From contig JABXII010000013.1 of NCBI GenBank assembly GCA_013373175.1, positions 1 to 64,000 of the forward strand: DNA of 64,000 bases. Reading direction: 5' to 3'. Shown piece after piece: positions 51,311-60,148 of this stretch; the stretch's first letter is position 1, and every line of letters starts with the position of its first letter. The stretch is from Campylobacteraceae bacterium. Lineage in GTDB: Bacteria; Campylobacterota; Campylobacteria; Campylobacterales; Arcobacteraceae. The notes under the pieces are model-generated. The model was not told the DNA's origin. It saw nothing but the letters and a program-made list of their open reading frames with translations, and ran no database searches. A program made the translations under genes and the position numbers.

Positions 51311-51997
51311 TTAGATTTTTTCAACCTTTGCATTTACTCCAATAACTTTATATTTAAAACCATATCCATAATCTACATCAGTATTAATAGTTCCAGTAAC
51401 TTTTATTTTGTCACCTTTCTTTACTTTTTCATCTTCCTTTATTGACCTAAAAATTATTGCATCATCTTTATTTTGAATTTTAATCCAAGTATTTCCCATA
51501 ACTTTATTTGATACTTGAACTACTTCTCCTTGAACAGTTACATTTTTATTTTTAAATTTTTTTGTATTTTTATAAATAGTTGCAATATCAGTTTTAATAG
51601 CTTTTTCTTTTGAGATAGTTATGTCATTAAACTTGGGATTAGGCTTCTTTTTCATAGCTTGCCCATGAATTCCATGTACATTGTCAACTCCATGAATAAC
51701 TTTTTTTTGTCCTTCAATCTCACCGAAAAGAACTTTATCAAAGGTCTTATTTAAAGTTTTACTTTTAAAATTTGTCATCCATGTTGATTCTTTTATTGTT
51801 ACTTTATCTCCAACTTTAATAGCTGTTTTAGGAATTGCTGCCCAAATCTGTTCATCTTTCTTTTTTAGTTTTATATAAATATACGCACCAGAGTTTTCTA
51901 ACTGCAGAATTTCACCTTTGTGTAACTTTCCTGCTGCAAGCAAACTACTTCCTAAAAAAAGTATTCCAATACATGCGTATGCTAGTCTCTTAATCAT
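51311..51997 (-). CDS. Secreted OB-fold (nucleic-acid-binding-like) protein
   Basis: A 228-residue secreted protein (signal MIKRLAYACIGILFLGSSLLAAG) with two beta-rich modules: residues about 25-90 (IYIKLKKKDEQIWAAIPKTAIKVGDKV) and an OB-fold at about 130-228 (NVTVQGEVVQVSNKVMGNTWIKIQ). Similar proteins are labelled DNA-binding OB-fold proteins in other genomes, but an exported location argues for another ligand. Function unknown. Confidence 0.65.
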   Translation of the reverse strand: MIKRLAYACIGILFLGSSLLAAGKLHKGEILQLENSGAYIYIKLKKKDEQIWAAIPKTAIKVGDKVTIKESTWMTNFKSKTLNKTFDKVLFGEIEGQKKVIHGVDNVHGIHGQAMKKKPNPKFNDITISKEKAIKTDIATIYKNTKKFKNKNVTVQGEVVQVSNKVMGNTWIKIQNKDDAIIFRSIKEDEKVKKGDKIKVTGTINTDVDYGYGFKYKVIGVNAKVEKI

Positions 51998-52104
51998 TTT
52001 AATCCTTTAACTGAATAGTTATTCATAATTTTATCAGAAAAAGAGTTTTTAGAAATTGACATAAGTCATAATAGGGCAAATGAATCTAGTTTTTACTTCT
52101 TTTA

Positions 52105-53004
52105 TTATGGCGCAACTTTTTTCTTTCTATTTATTTTTATATTATTTAAAATTTTTACTGCAACTATAGTCATAATAGTTCCAATTATAATAGAAATAGT
52201 AATGTGCTCTTTTAAAAATATTGCACTAAGTGTAATTGCAGCAAAGGGAACTAAAAATATAAAACTACTTACATTTGCAGCTCCAAGTTTTTCAATACCT
52301 AAGAAGAATATGGTATTGGCAAAAGTTGAGGCAAAAATTGTTATTGCAAAAAGATTTATATAAAATATAGAATCAAATTTATCATAGGCAATAGTTGTAA
52401 AGTCCATAAAGAAAATAGCCATAAAACTACTTACTATATATAGATAAAAAGTAAATACAATAGGCGAAATCTTTGTAGCTTTTGAACTAGTTATTGTAAG
52501 AAGAGGCCAAAGAATAGATGCTAAGATAAAATATAAGTTATGAATTACAAATACTTCATCAAAGTTTGCGCTCCAAACATTTAACATTGTTAAAACACCT
52601 AATGCTCCAAGAGTTAAAGCAAAATAATCTTTTTTTAAAATCTTTTTACTTCCAAAAATAGCAAGTATTAAAAAAGTATTTATAGGAATAAGTGTTGTTA
52701 CAAAAGCTCCACCTAAACTAGCAGTTCCTAATTTAGTACCTAAATAAAAGTATTTCATATACGCAACAAGTATTGCAGAGGCTACAACAACTAAAAAAAA
52801 GCTTTTTAAATCAATTTTGAAAGACTTTCTAAGTACTATCATTATAGGAATCATAGTAACAGCAGTAATCATGTATCTAAAGAACATCACATCATATTCG
52901 TTTATGTAAGAACTTAAAACTTTTATATTTACCCAAGAACCACCCCAGCCAATCATGGCAATAAACATTAAGGTGTAAAATATATTTTTATTTGAATCAG
53001 TCAT
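52105..53004 (-). CDS. EamA/DMT-family exporter
   Basis: A 299-residue membrane protein with ten predicted helices arranged as two EamA repeats (start MTDSNKNIFYTLMFIAMIGWGGSWVNI; second repeat near LYFILASILWPLLTITSS). The C-terminus is basic (KINRKKKV). DMT exporters move amino acids or other small metabolites out of the cell. It is 76 bases downstream of an AraC-type regulator on the same strand, which may control it. Confidence 0.8.
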   Translation of the reverse strand: MTDSNKNIFYTLMFIAMIGWGGSWVNIKVLSSYINEYDVMFFRYMITAVTMIPIMIVLRKSFKIDLKSFFLVVVASAILVAYMKYFYLGTKLGTASLGGAFVTTLIPINTFLILAIFGSKKILKKDYFALTLGALGVLTMLNVWSANFDEVFVIHNLYFILASILWPLLTITSSKATKISPIVFTFYLYIVSSFMAIFFMDFTTIAYDKFDSIFYINLFAITIFASTFANTIFFLGIEKLGAANVSSFIFLVPFAAITLSAIFLKEHITISIIIGTIMTIVAVKILNNIKINRKKKVAP

Positions 53005-53080
53005 AGTATTATCTTTTTTTTGTGTGATTATACTATTTAATTAATATGTTTGTATAGAATAAAATTGCGAAATGTAAAAA

Positions 53081-53854
53081 CTATTTTTTTAAATATGAAG
53101 GAGAATATCCAAAGTATTTTTTGAAGTTTCTTCCAAAGTGAGATTGGTCATTAAACCCCACTTTTACACTAGCTTCACTTATAGATAAACCTTGTTTTAT
53201 ATAGTTGTTTGCTTGATTTAATCTTTCATTTACAATAAAAGCATGGGGTGTAAGACCAAAATCTTTTTTAAAAAGTCTTAAAAAATGATATTTACTTAAA
53301 TTAACATTTGAAGCAAGAGTATCAAGGGAAAAATTTGTATCAATAGAGTCTTTTATATATTCATAAGTATCTTTAACTATTTTTTTATCTTCAAAAATCT
53401 TTTTGTACTCTTTTGTATATAAAGTGTTTGAAAGTATTAAATCTGATAAGGCATCAATTAAAAGTGTCTCAATTATCATTGGGTCACTGTTTTTAAAATA
53501 TGCGGTAAAAAAGTTATGTAATTTCATAAAAAGTATTTTGTTTTCATCAATATGTCTTTCAAAAATTGGAATTTTTTTTTCATAAAAAATTTCTTCATAA
53601 ATAGTTGAGACAAGTTCAATAGTTGGGTAAAAGTTTACATGAGACCACTTTTGGGATTTTCCTCCGTGAACTTCACCGGGATTGTTTATTCTAATAGAGT
53701 GTTCATAAGAATTGTATGTTTGATAGGAATTATATGATTTTAATACACCTTCATAAGTAATACCTACTGTGTAAGTATCATGATAGTGTTTTGTAAAGTC
53801 ATCATTTGAAAACTTTACATTTTCAAATAGTATATTTTCTAATAATTTGCCCAT
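53081..53854 (-). CDS. AraC-family transcriptional regulator
   Basis: A 257-residue regulator with an AraC-type cupin-like sensing domain (about 1-150; HYHDTYTVGITYEG) and a C-terminal double helix-turn-helix (NVNLSKYHFLRLFKKDFGLTP and ISEASVKVGFNDQSHFGRNF). The likely target is the adjacent exporter gene; the ligand is unknown. Confidence 0.85.
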   Translation of the reverse strand: MGKLLENILFENVKFSNDDFTKHYHDTYTVGITYEGVLKSYNSYQTYNSYEHSIRINNPGEVHGGKSQKWSHVNFYPTIELVSTIYEEIFYEKKIPIFERHIDENKILFMKLHNFFTAYFKNSDPMIIETLLIDALSDLILSNTLYTKEYKKIFEDKKIVKDTYEYIKDSIDTNFSLDTLASNVNLSKYHFLRLFKKDFGLTPHAFIVNERLNQANNYIKQGLSISEASVKVGFNDQSHFGRNFKKYFGYSPSYLKK

Positions 53855-53899
53855 ATTAAATTATAGCAAAACTATTAGAAATACACTAGAATAATATTG

Positions 53900-54472
53900 C
53901 TATTTTAAAATAACCTCTAAGCTCTCTTTGATTTTACTCGGGTCTGAAAAATGGTCAACTTTAGCTACAAATTTACCTTCTTTATCAAAAAGATAGATAT
54001 AAGAAGTATGAGAAACTGAGTAACCCATCGCTGAATCATTTAAAGGTATTTTTTTATAATATGTTTCATATCTTTTTACAATATCATCAATATTCTCTTT
54101 ATTTGATGTTGCACCTATAAAGTTTTTATTAAAATATTTAGCATAATCTTTTAGGTTTGCTAATGTATCCCTATCTGGGTCTACACTTATAAATAAACCT
54201 ACAAAGTCTTTTGTCTTTTCTTCATCAAAAGATTTTAATGCTTGAGATAATGAACTTAGTGATGTAGGACAAACATCAGGACAATAAGTATATCCAAAGT
54301 AAATAGCTAAGGCTTTTCCTTTGAAATCATCTTTTGATACTTTTCCATCTATTGTATTAACAGTGAAATCATATTTTTGTTTTTCTTTATAGTCATCAAC
54401 AAAAGGTTTTAATACTGAAATTAATATTGCTGCAACTAAAAAAATAATACCTAGTCTTAAAAATGTTTTCAT
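53900..54472 (-). CDS. SCO1/SenC-family copper chaperone
   Basis: A 190-residue membrane-anchored thioredoxin-like protein with the copper site CPDVC (in YFGYTYCPDVCPTS) and the distal histidine in SVSHTSYIY. SCO proteins deliver copper to cytochrome oxidase and keep its cysteines reduced. It is the last gene of an operon with PCuAC and a membrane-anchored unknown protein, overlapping the latter by 1 base. Confidence 0.88.
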   Translation of the reverse strand: MKTFLRLGIIFLVAAILISVLKPFVDDYKEKQKYDFTVNTIDGKVSKDDFKGKALAIYFGYTYCPDVCPTSLSSLSQALKSFDEEKTKDFVGLFISVDPDRDTLANLKDYAKYFNKNFIGATSNKENIDDIVKRYETYYKKIPLNDSAMGYSVSHTSYIYLFDKEGKFVAKVDHFSDPSKIKESLEVILK

Positions 54473-54960
54473 TATATATCCGTTTTAAATTGAAATCTTG
54501 CACCGATATTTTCAGTGGCTTTTTCTATTTTTATATCTGCATTCCATTCCATATCTCCAACTGGACAAGTAGGTAATGTTCCTATTGCTTCATAGTTACC
54601 ATTGCCTAAATTTTTGATTGGAAGGTTAAACTCACCCATAAACATATTTGTTGCATATATATTTAAAGTTAAATTTTCTAAATTTTCATTATTACTTTTT
54701 ATAATAAATTTAAGAGGTTCCATAAGTGGAATAGTTTTTGGTTCTATATTTAAAGTAAACTCAGTTCCATCTTGTATTTTTATAGTACAAGAAGTTTTAT
54801 GTAAATCACACTGTTTACTTTGAGTTATATATGTAACTTCACCTTTTAAAGATTGATAAATCTTATTGAAGTCTAATGTAAAGTATCCTACTACAATTAA
54901 AAGTACAATACTAACTTGTAGTATTATACTTTTTATATTGCTTTGTTTTTTATAGCCCAT
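54472..54960 (-). CDS. Membrane-anchored unknown protein in copper operon
   Basis: A 162-residue protein with one N-terminal helix (IILQVSIVLLIVVGYFTL) and a periplasmic beta-rich domain with Cys pairs (CDLHKTSC and a later TCPVGDMEW). The MW and Met residues (NMFMGEFN) may bind copper; this resembles accessory proteins seen between PCuAC and SCO genes, but I do not recognise the family. Gaps to its neighbours are 4 bases and a 1-base overlap. Confidence 0.6.
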   Translation of the reverse strand: MGYKKQSNIKSIILQVSIVLLIVVGYFTLDFNKIYQSLKGEVTYITQSKQCDLHKTSCTIKIQDGTEFTLNIEPKTIPLMEPLKFIIKSNNENLENLTLNIYATNMFMGEFNLPIKNLGNGNYEAIGTLPTCPVGDMEWNADIKIEKATENIGARFQFKTDI

Positions 54961-54964
54961 AAGA

Positions 54965-55435
54965 CTAGTTTTTCATTCCATGTTTCATATTTTTATGATT
55001 TCCATGATGGTTCATACCACCCATTACAGTTTTAACAGGTGCCGTGATAGTTTTTGTCTCACCATTAGATAATTCTAATGTTAATTCAACATTTTCACCT
55101 ACTTTTAAAGGGTTATATAATCCGATTAACATAATATGAAAACCACCTGGTTTTAAAACAGTTTCAGATTTTGAAGCTACATCAATTTTTGGAACTTGAT
55201 ACATTTTCATAACACCATCTTTCATATCATGAGTATGTAACTCAACAACTTTCGATACTGTTGATGATGCTTTAACTATAGCAACATCTTTATCTGTATT
55301 ATTAACAACTGTCATAAATGCAGCAGAGTTTGGTAATCCCGGAGGTGTAGCTCTTACATAAGAGTTTTTAACTTCAATATTTGAAGCAAATAAAGCAGTA
55401 CCTGCTACTAATAATCCAAGTAGAGTTTTTTTCAT
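54965..55435 (-). CDS. PCuAC-family periplasmic copper chaperone
   Basis: A 156-residue secreted protein (signal MKKTLLGLLVAGTALFA) with the copper motif HTHDMKDGVMKM followed by GGFHIMLIGL, that is H-x-M type ligands typical of PCuAC. A His/Met-rich tail (GGMNHHGNHKNMKHGM) adds further possible copper sites. It first accepts copper and passes it towards SCO and the oxidase. It is the first gene of a three-gene copper operon. Confidence 0.9.
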   Translation of the reverse strand: MKKTLLGLLVAGTALFASNIEVKNSYVRATPPGLPNSAAFMTVVNNTDKDVAIVKASSTVSKVVELHTHDMKDGVMKMYQVPKIDVASKSETVLKPGGFHIMLIGLYNPLKVGENVELTLELSNGETKTITAPVKTVMGGMNHHGNHKNMKHGMKN

Positions 55436-55490
55436 TTTATGCCTTTAAAATTTTTTGAAACTATTTTATATTATATGTGTTAAAAAATTG

Positions 55491-56771
55491 TTAATTTCTT
55501 TTAACTCTTAGTAATAAAATTACACCAATAACAGCAGCAACAAATGAAGCTGCAAATACACCAAGTTTAACTGCTGAAATAACTTCTTCACTTACAAATG
55601 CTAAGTGCGTAATGAAAATAGACATTGTAAATCCAATACCAGCAATAAATCCAACTGCTAAAATCTCACTCCAAGAAATAGTATCTGGTTTTTTAACAAT
55701 TTTAAATTTATGAGCTAAATATGTGAATCCTAAAATACCTATTGGTTTACCAATAACAAGACCAAGTACTACACCTAGAACAATTGCTAAGTTAGCATTT
55801 ACTGTTGAGAAATCTATTAAAACTCCCGCATTTGAAAATGCAAATAAAGGCATAATAAGAAATGCTGACAATCCATGTAAGTTATGTTCTAATCTTACAA
55901 GTGGATTTTGAACCTTATCATATCCATAACCAATAGTTTCTAAGGCATCAATTTGATGATGGTTTAAAACTGGAATATCATCCATATTTTTCTCAAAGTC
56001 ATCTATTGATTGTCTACTCTCTTTTATAAACTCTTTTTCATCTATTTTTGAACTAATAGGAATTGCAAAGGCTAATAAAACACCAGCGATAGTTGCATGA
56101 ATTCCAATTGCATGGATATAAACCCATAGTGCAATACCTAATATAAGGTAAGGTAGAAGATTAGTTACACCTCTTTTATTTAAAACCCAAATAAGTGCAT
56201 AAATAATACCTGCATGAATAAAGTATTGTGATTGAATGTCACTTGTATAAACAGTTGCAACAACTAAAACTGCACCTAAGTCATCAACTACTGCAAGAGC
56301 AACTAAAAATAGTTTTAATGCAGGATTTACTCTTTTACCTAAAAGCATTAAAATACCAAGTGCAAAAGCAATATCCGTTGCCATAGGAACACCAAACCCT
56401 AAAGGATTACCAGGGTTTAATGCAACATAAATAAGAGCAGGAATTGCCATACCACCAACTGCTGCTATTAATGGAAAAGAAGCTTTATTTAATGTTGAAA
56501 GCTCTCCAATTAACATTTCTCTTTTTATTTCTAAACCAACCATTAGAAAGAATAATGCCATTAATGCATCATCAATCCAATAAGTTAGTGTCATAGAGAT
56601 TTTAAGTTCTCCAATATTAATTCCAAGAGGTAAGTGCCATAAGTCGTAATAAGCTTGTCCAAGACTTGAATTGGCAACAATTACAGCAGCAACTGTTGCG
56701 ACAAATAATAAGATTCCACTTAAGGCTTCTTTATTGATAAACTTTTCTAAAGTAATCAATGGTTGAATCAT
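55491..56771 (-). CDS. nhaA: NhaA-type sodium/proton antiporter
   Basis: A 426-residue NhaA with MVGLEIKREMLIGEL, MATDIAFALG and the ion-binding pair AVVDDLGA. A long charged loop (about 240-300; DEKEFIKESRQSIDDFEKNMDDIP) is typical of Campylobacterota members. It expels sodium in exchange for protons at the inner membrane. It begins 3 bases after the Zur-like gene, an unusual pairing that may be co-transcription by position rather than function. Confidence 0.92.
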   Translation of the reverse strand: MIQPLITLEKFINKEALSGILLFVATVAAVIVANSSLGQAYYDLWHLPLGINIGELKISMTLTYWIDDALMALFFLMVGLEIKREMLIGELSTLNKASFPLIAAVGGMAIPALIYVALNPGNPLGFGVPMATDIAFALGILMLLGKRVNPALKLFLVALAVVDDLGAVLVVATVYTSDIQSQYFIHAGIIYALIWVLNKRGVTNLLPYLILGIALWVYIHAIGIHATIAGVLLAFAIPISSKIDEKEFIKESRQSIDDFEKNMDDIPVLNHHQIDALETIGYGYDKVQNPLVRLEHNLHGLSAFLIMPLFAFSNAGVLIDFSTVNANLAIVLGVVLGLVIGKPIGILGFTYLAHKFKIVKKPDTISWSEILAVGFIAGIGFTMSIFITHLAFVSEEVISAVKLGVFAASFVAAVIGVILLLRVKRN

Positions 56772-56774
56772 ATG

Positions 56775-57149
56775 TTAATTTCCTTTTTCTAAACAATTTG
56801 GGCAGATACCCTTTATAACAATATTATCTATTTTATGGCCTGTTAAGTTAAATGTAGGGGTTTCATGAATGCACTCTATTTTTGAACAGGCAGTACATAT
56901 AAAGTGTGAATGCTCACTTTTTTGAAACTCAAAATATCTTTTTCTATCATTTGATTCAAATGAAGTAATAATATCTTGTTCTTCAAAAATAGAAATATTT
57001 CTATAAAACGTAGCTTTATCCATTTTTAGTTCATCTTTTATGTCTTCATAACATAATGGACGTTTACTATTAATAAGTATTTCTAGAATTGCTCTTCTAG
57101 CAGTAGTTAGTTTTACGTTAGAGTCGTTTGCTATTTTTTCTATGTTCAT
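56775..57149 (-). CDS. zur: Fur-family regulator, probably Zur
   Basis: A 124-residue regulator with winged helix (PLCYEDIKDELKMDKATFYRNIS), metal segment HSHFICTACSKIECIHE and the CPNC pair. Its gene faces znuA with two matching palindromes between, which makes zinc the likely metal. The other family member, at 23615, is more Fur-like. It lacks the N-terminal extension common to iron-Fur. Confidence 0.8.
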   Translation of the reverse strand: MNIEKIANDSNVKLTTARRAILEILINSKRPLCYEDIKDELKMDKATFYRNISIFEEQDIITSFESNDRKRYFEFQKSEHSHFICTACSKIECIHETPTFNLTGHKIDNIVIKGICPNCLEKGN

Positions 57150-57203
57150 GATAAGATTATATCTTATTAATTTTAAATTTTCTATACTTGAGAAGCTAAA
57201 GAA

Positions 57204-57220
57204 TACAACTAAGTTGCATA
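57204..57220. promoter_or_regulatory. Zur-like operator A (towards zur-nhaA)
   Basis: TACAACTAAGTTGCATA is an imperfect palindrome around CAACTAAGTTG and equals operator B read from the other strand. It lies 55 bases before the zur start. Confidence 0.6.
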
Positions 57221-57250
57221 AAAGTTTTAATATACTAATATTTCAAAATT

Positions 57251-57269
57251 ATGCAACTTAGTTGCAAAT
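57251..57269. promoter_or_regulatory. Zur-like operator B (towards znuA)
   Basis: ATGCAACTTAGTTGCAAAT is a near-perfect palindrome around GCAACTTAGTTGC, 19 bases before the znuA ATG, where a bound repressor would block transcription or initiation. Similar to known Zur-type palindromes in shape only. Confidence 0.6.
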
Positions 57270-57288
57270 TGTATCACAAAGGTAAAAA

Positions 57289-58296
57289 ATGAAAAATATT
57301 TTTATAGCTTTTTTTGCGTTATCATCAATATTATTAGCTAAAGAAGTTACTGTAAGTATAGTTCCTCAGAAGTTTTTTGTTGAAAAAATAGCAGGAAATA
57401 AAATAGACGTAAATGTTATGGTTAAACCAGGTTCTTCTCCTGCAACTTATGAACCAAAAGTATCTCAAATGAAGAAACTTGCAAACTCTGAACTTTATTT
57501 TGCAATAGGTGTTCCTTTTGAAAATGCTTGGTTAGAAAAATTCGAACATGCAAATGAGAGTATGAAAATAGTAGATACTTCACATGGCATCAAAAAATTA
57601 AAAATGCAAGCTCACTCACATCATGACCATGAAGAGCATTTAGCAAAACATGAAGAAGAGGGAAATACTCACCACGACCATGATGAAGAAGAACATGAAC
57701 ATGCACACCATGACCACGATGAAGATGGGCATGAACATGCACATCATGACCATGAAGATCACGACCATGATGGACACAAAGAAGAAGCCCACCATGGACA
57801 TGATCACTCAGGACTTGATCCTCATATTTGGTTAGAACCAACATTAGTTAAAAATCAAGCTAAAATCATTTATAGAGAATTAGTTAAAATTGACCCAGCA
57901 AATAGTGATTTTTATAAACAGAATTTACAAACATTCTTAATAGAGTTAGAGTCTTTAGATGCTCAAATAAAATCTATTTTAAAAAATTATGAACATAAAG
58001 CATTTATGGTATTCCATCCATCTTGGGGATATTTTGCTAAGAAATATCACTTAGAACAAATTGCAATAGAAATTGAAGGTAAAGAACCTAAACCTTCTCA
58101 ATTAGTAGAGTTAATTGAAGAAGCAAAAAAACATAATATTAAAGTTGTATTTGTAGCTCCACAGTTTTCAAAGAAAGGTGCAAAAACTATATCAAGTACT
58201 ATTAAAGCAAATGTAGTTGTAATAGATCCATTAGCACAAAACTGGGATAAAAACTTATTAAAAGTAGCAAAAGAAATTGCAAACTCTTATAAATAA
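57289..58296 (+). CDS. znuA: Zinc-binding periplasmic protein ZnuA with long His/Asp-rich loop
   Basis: A 335-residue cluster-9 binding protein: signal MKNIFIAFFALSSILLA, domain I, then an acidic His-rich loop at about 108-173 with more than 25 histidines, DPHIW (H179), FHPSWGYF (H243) and IDPLAQ (D313). In other ZnuA proteins the first zinc ligand is a His in GxxPHxYEP; here that position is Ala52 (GSSPATYEP), so a different ligand or loop histidine must help. It is likely the partner of ZnuB/ZnuC at 1061-2611. The Zur-like box upstream predicts induction under zinc lack. Confidence 0.88.
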   Translation: MKNIFIAFFALSSILLAKEVTVSIVPQKFFVEKIAGNKIDVNVMVKPGSSPATYEPKVSQMKKLANSELYFAIGVPFENAWLEKFEHANESMKIVDTSHGIKKLKMQAHSHHDHEEHLAKHEEEGNTHHDHDEEEHEHAHHDHDEDGHEHAHHDHEDHDHDGHKEEAHHGHDHSGLDPHIWLEPTLVKNQAKIIYRELVKIDPANSDFYKQNLQTFLIELESLDAQIKSILKNYEHKAFMVFHPSWGYFAKKYHLEQIAIEIEGKEPKPSQLVELIEEAKKHNIKVVFVAPQFSKKGAKTISSTIKANVVVIDPLAQNWDKNLLKVAKEIANSYK

Positions 58297-59743
58297 ACTA
58301 TTTTTATTTTTATTAATTACAAGTAGTGCACTTCATGGGTGTGCTATTTGTACTATCTATTCTCCTGAAACAAAATTTTATGTTGAAGTAGATGCTTCCC
58401 CTAAGAAAATAAATACTGCAAAAGTTACTTGGGTATTAACAAGAGATTTTACAGACTCTTTAAAAGATGTTTATGATAAAAATGCAAACAATTTTTTTGA
58501 TAAAGATGAACTAGAACTTATTGAACAAGCTATTTATGATTATGTTATTCCAAGAAATTATTTAGTTCAACTTTCTTATTCTAAAACTTTAGATAAAGAG
58601 ACGTCTCTTCCTATACATGTTAAAAAAAGAAATGTTTATATTAAAAACTCTATTTTACATTTTGATTATACTATTGATTTAAATTTTGAAGTAAAAGATG
58701 AACATGTTTTGTATTTTAGAATTAGTGATGATGAAAACTATTTTGTATTAGTACATTTTGATAAACTATCAAAAATTAATAAAATTGAAGATGTTAAGAC
58801 AACAAAAATGGCAACAAGAGATGAATTGATTTTCAATTTCACCCTTGAAGGTGCACTTGCGCAAAAGCCTTTATACGAAAACAATGTTAAAAAAATAAAA
58901 CAAACAGAAGAAGAAATAGAAAAACAAAGTTTATATGAAGAACAAGATAAAGAAAAAAATGAATCTATTTTAAAGAAATTTGTTAAAAAGGTTAAATATT
59001 ACTTAGTGCGTATTGAAAATGGCGATAACTTAGCCTTATTGATGCTGTTAGTTGTTTCTTTTGTATATGGAGTTATTCATGCCTTAGGACCAGGACATGG
59101 TAAATCTTTGGCATTTTCATACTTTATGGCAAATAAAAGTTCATATACTAAAGCGTTTGTGATTTCTCAAGCTAGTGCTTTTATTCATATAGTTGGAGCC
59201 ATGGTTTTAGTTCTTGTCTCAGTTTTTGTTTTACAATCAGTTCTTAATAACTTTGTAAATGATTCTGTTGAGATTTTAACAAAATTTTCTTCAGTACTTA
59301 TTATGATTTTAGCTATTTATATTTTATATAGAAAAGTTAAAAATAAAGGTTGTTCTTGTAGTTCGTGTTGTTCTCCAACTACTTCTCAAACAACTCAAAG
59401 CCCTTGGAGCACAACAAAACCAAAAACAACAAATAGTTTAAAACCAAACTTTATGAAACAAGATTTATATTTTGTAATAATGTCAGGAATAATTCCTTGT
59501 CCAGGTACGGTTGTATTATTTATCTATGCTTTTGTTTTAAAAACTTATTTTGCTGTTATTTTAGCTTCTATTGCAATTAGCTTTGGAATGGGTCTTGTGA
59601 TTTTTGCAAGTTCATTTTTAGGTGTTAGTGTTAAAAATTTAAGTGAGAAGTCTCATAAAATAACTTATGCCTTAGAAATAATTGCACCTATAGTGATGTT
59701 TATTTTAGGTGTTTTCCTATTTTTAAACGCTCAAAGTTTTTAA
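58277..59743 (+). CDS. Fused ZevA-ZevB-like (DUF1007 + NicO family) zinc-system protein
   Basis: A 488-residue protein: signal-like helix, a DUF1007-like periplasmic domain (about 25-215; VTWVLTRDFTDSL and FFDKDELELIEQ), a charged coiled segment, then a NicO/RcnA-type membrane domain of about six helices with HALGPGHGKS and SGIIPCPGTVVLF, and a Cys-rich loop CSCSSCC. ZevA and ZevB of Haemophilus are separate DUF1007 and NicO proteins needed for zinc; here they look fused. The TTG start at 58277 overlaps znuA by 20 bases. The N-terminal HPH of DUF1007 is replaced by CAIC. Confidence 0.75.
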   Translation: MQTLINKLFLFLLITSSALHGCAICTIYSPETKFYVEVDASPKKINTAKVTWVLTRDFTDSLKDVYDKNANNFFDKDELELIEQAIYDYVIPRNYLVQLSYSKTLDKETSLPIHVKKRNVYIKNSILHFDYTIDLNFEVKDEHVLYFRISDDENYFVLVHFDKLSKINKIEDVKTTKMATRDELIFNFTLEGALAQKPLYENNVKKIKQTEEEIEKQSLYEEQDKEKNESILKKFVKKVKYYLVRIENGDNLALLMLLVVSFVYGVIHALGPGHGKSLAFSYFMANKSSYTKAFVISQASAFIHIVGAMVLVLVSVFVLQSVLNNFVNDSVEILTKFSSVLIMILAIYILYRKVKNKGCSCSSCCSPTTSQTTQSPWSTTKPKTTNSLKPNFMKQDLYFVIMSGIIPCPGTVVLFIYAFVLKTYFAVILASIAISFGMGLVIFASSFLGVSVKNLSEKSHKITYALEIIAPIVMFILGVFLFLNAQSF

Positions 59744-59762
59744 TTGATTGCAATCAATTTTT
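59742..59762 (+). terminator. Probable terminator after the zinc operon
   Basis: AATTGATTG/CAATCAATT is a perfect 18-base palindrome followed by five T, overlapping the stop of the Zev-like gene. The loop is formed by the centre bases. Confidence 0.5.
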
Positions 59763-59805
59763 AAACTTTTGTATTTGATTATACTTCCAATAAAAAGGTT
59801 TTCAA

Positions 59806-60147
59806 ATGCAAAAGTTTAATATATATGACAAGATAGAATATAGTGAAGAAAAAGTTTTAATAACTCCTATGTTTGATGATGAAAATAGAAAAGAGATAAG
59901 AATAGTCTTTTCAAAAAATCAAATAATGAAAGATCATAAAACAAAGTTTCCTATTACTGTAGAAATAGTTGAAGGTTCAATTGATTTTGGTGTAAAGGAA
60001 GAGGTTTTTTCTTTAGTAAAAGGTGATATTGTTGCACTAGATGGTGATATTATGCATAATCTAAAAGCAAATGAAAACTCTGTTGTAAGACTAAGTTTAT
60101 CTAAAAGTGATACAACAAATAGAGTTCAAGGGGTACTTAAACTCTAA
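59806..60147 (+). CDS. Cupin-domain protein
   Basis: A 113-residue single cupin with MKDHKTKFPITVEIVEGSIDFG in the first motif and GDIVALDGDIMHNLKANE in the second. Metal ligands H and E positions are partly present (H in KDHK, E in VEIVEG, H in MHNL). Such small cupins bind a metal and a small ligand; the activity is unknown. It ends 1 base from the convergent PLP enzyme gene. Confidence 0.75.
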   Translation: MQKFNIYDKIEYSEEKVLITPMFDDENRKEIRIVFSKNQIMKDHKTKFPITVEIVEGSIDFGVKEEVFSLVKGDIVALDGDIMHNLKANENSVVRLSLSKSDTTNRVQGVLKL

Positions 60148-60148
60148 A

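Noticed and set aside
57600-57810. Repeated CAYGAYCAY pattern as a CRISPR or minisatellite
   Set aside because: Units are short, irregular and in frame with znuA; they encode its metal-binding loop.
57590-57844. Antisense open frame opposite the His-rich part of znuA
   Set aside because: It is a shadow of the repetitive His/Asp codons (CAT/GAT runs) and has no ribosome site or family.
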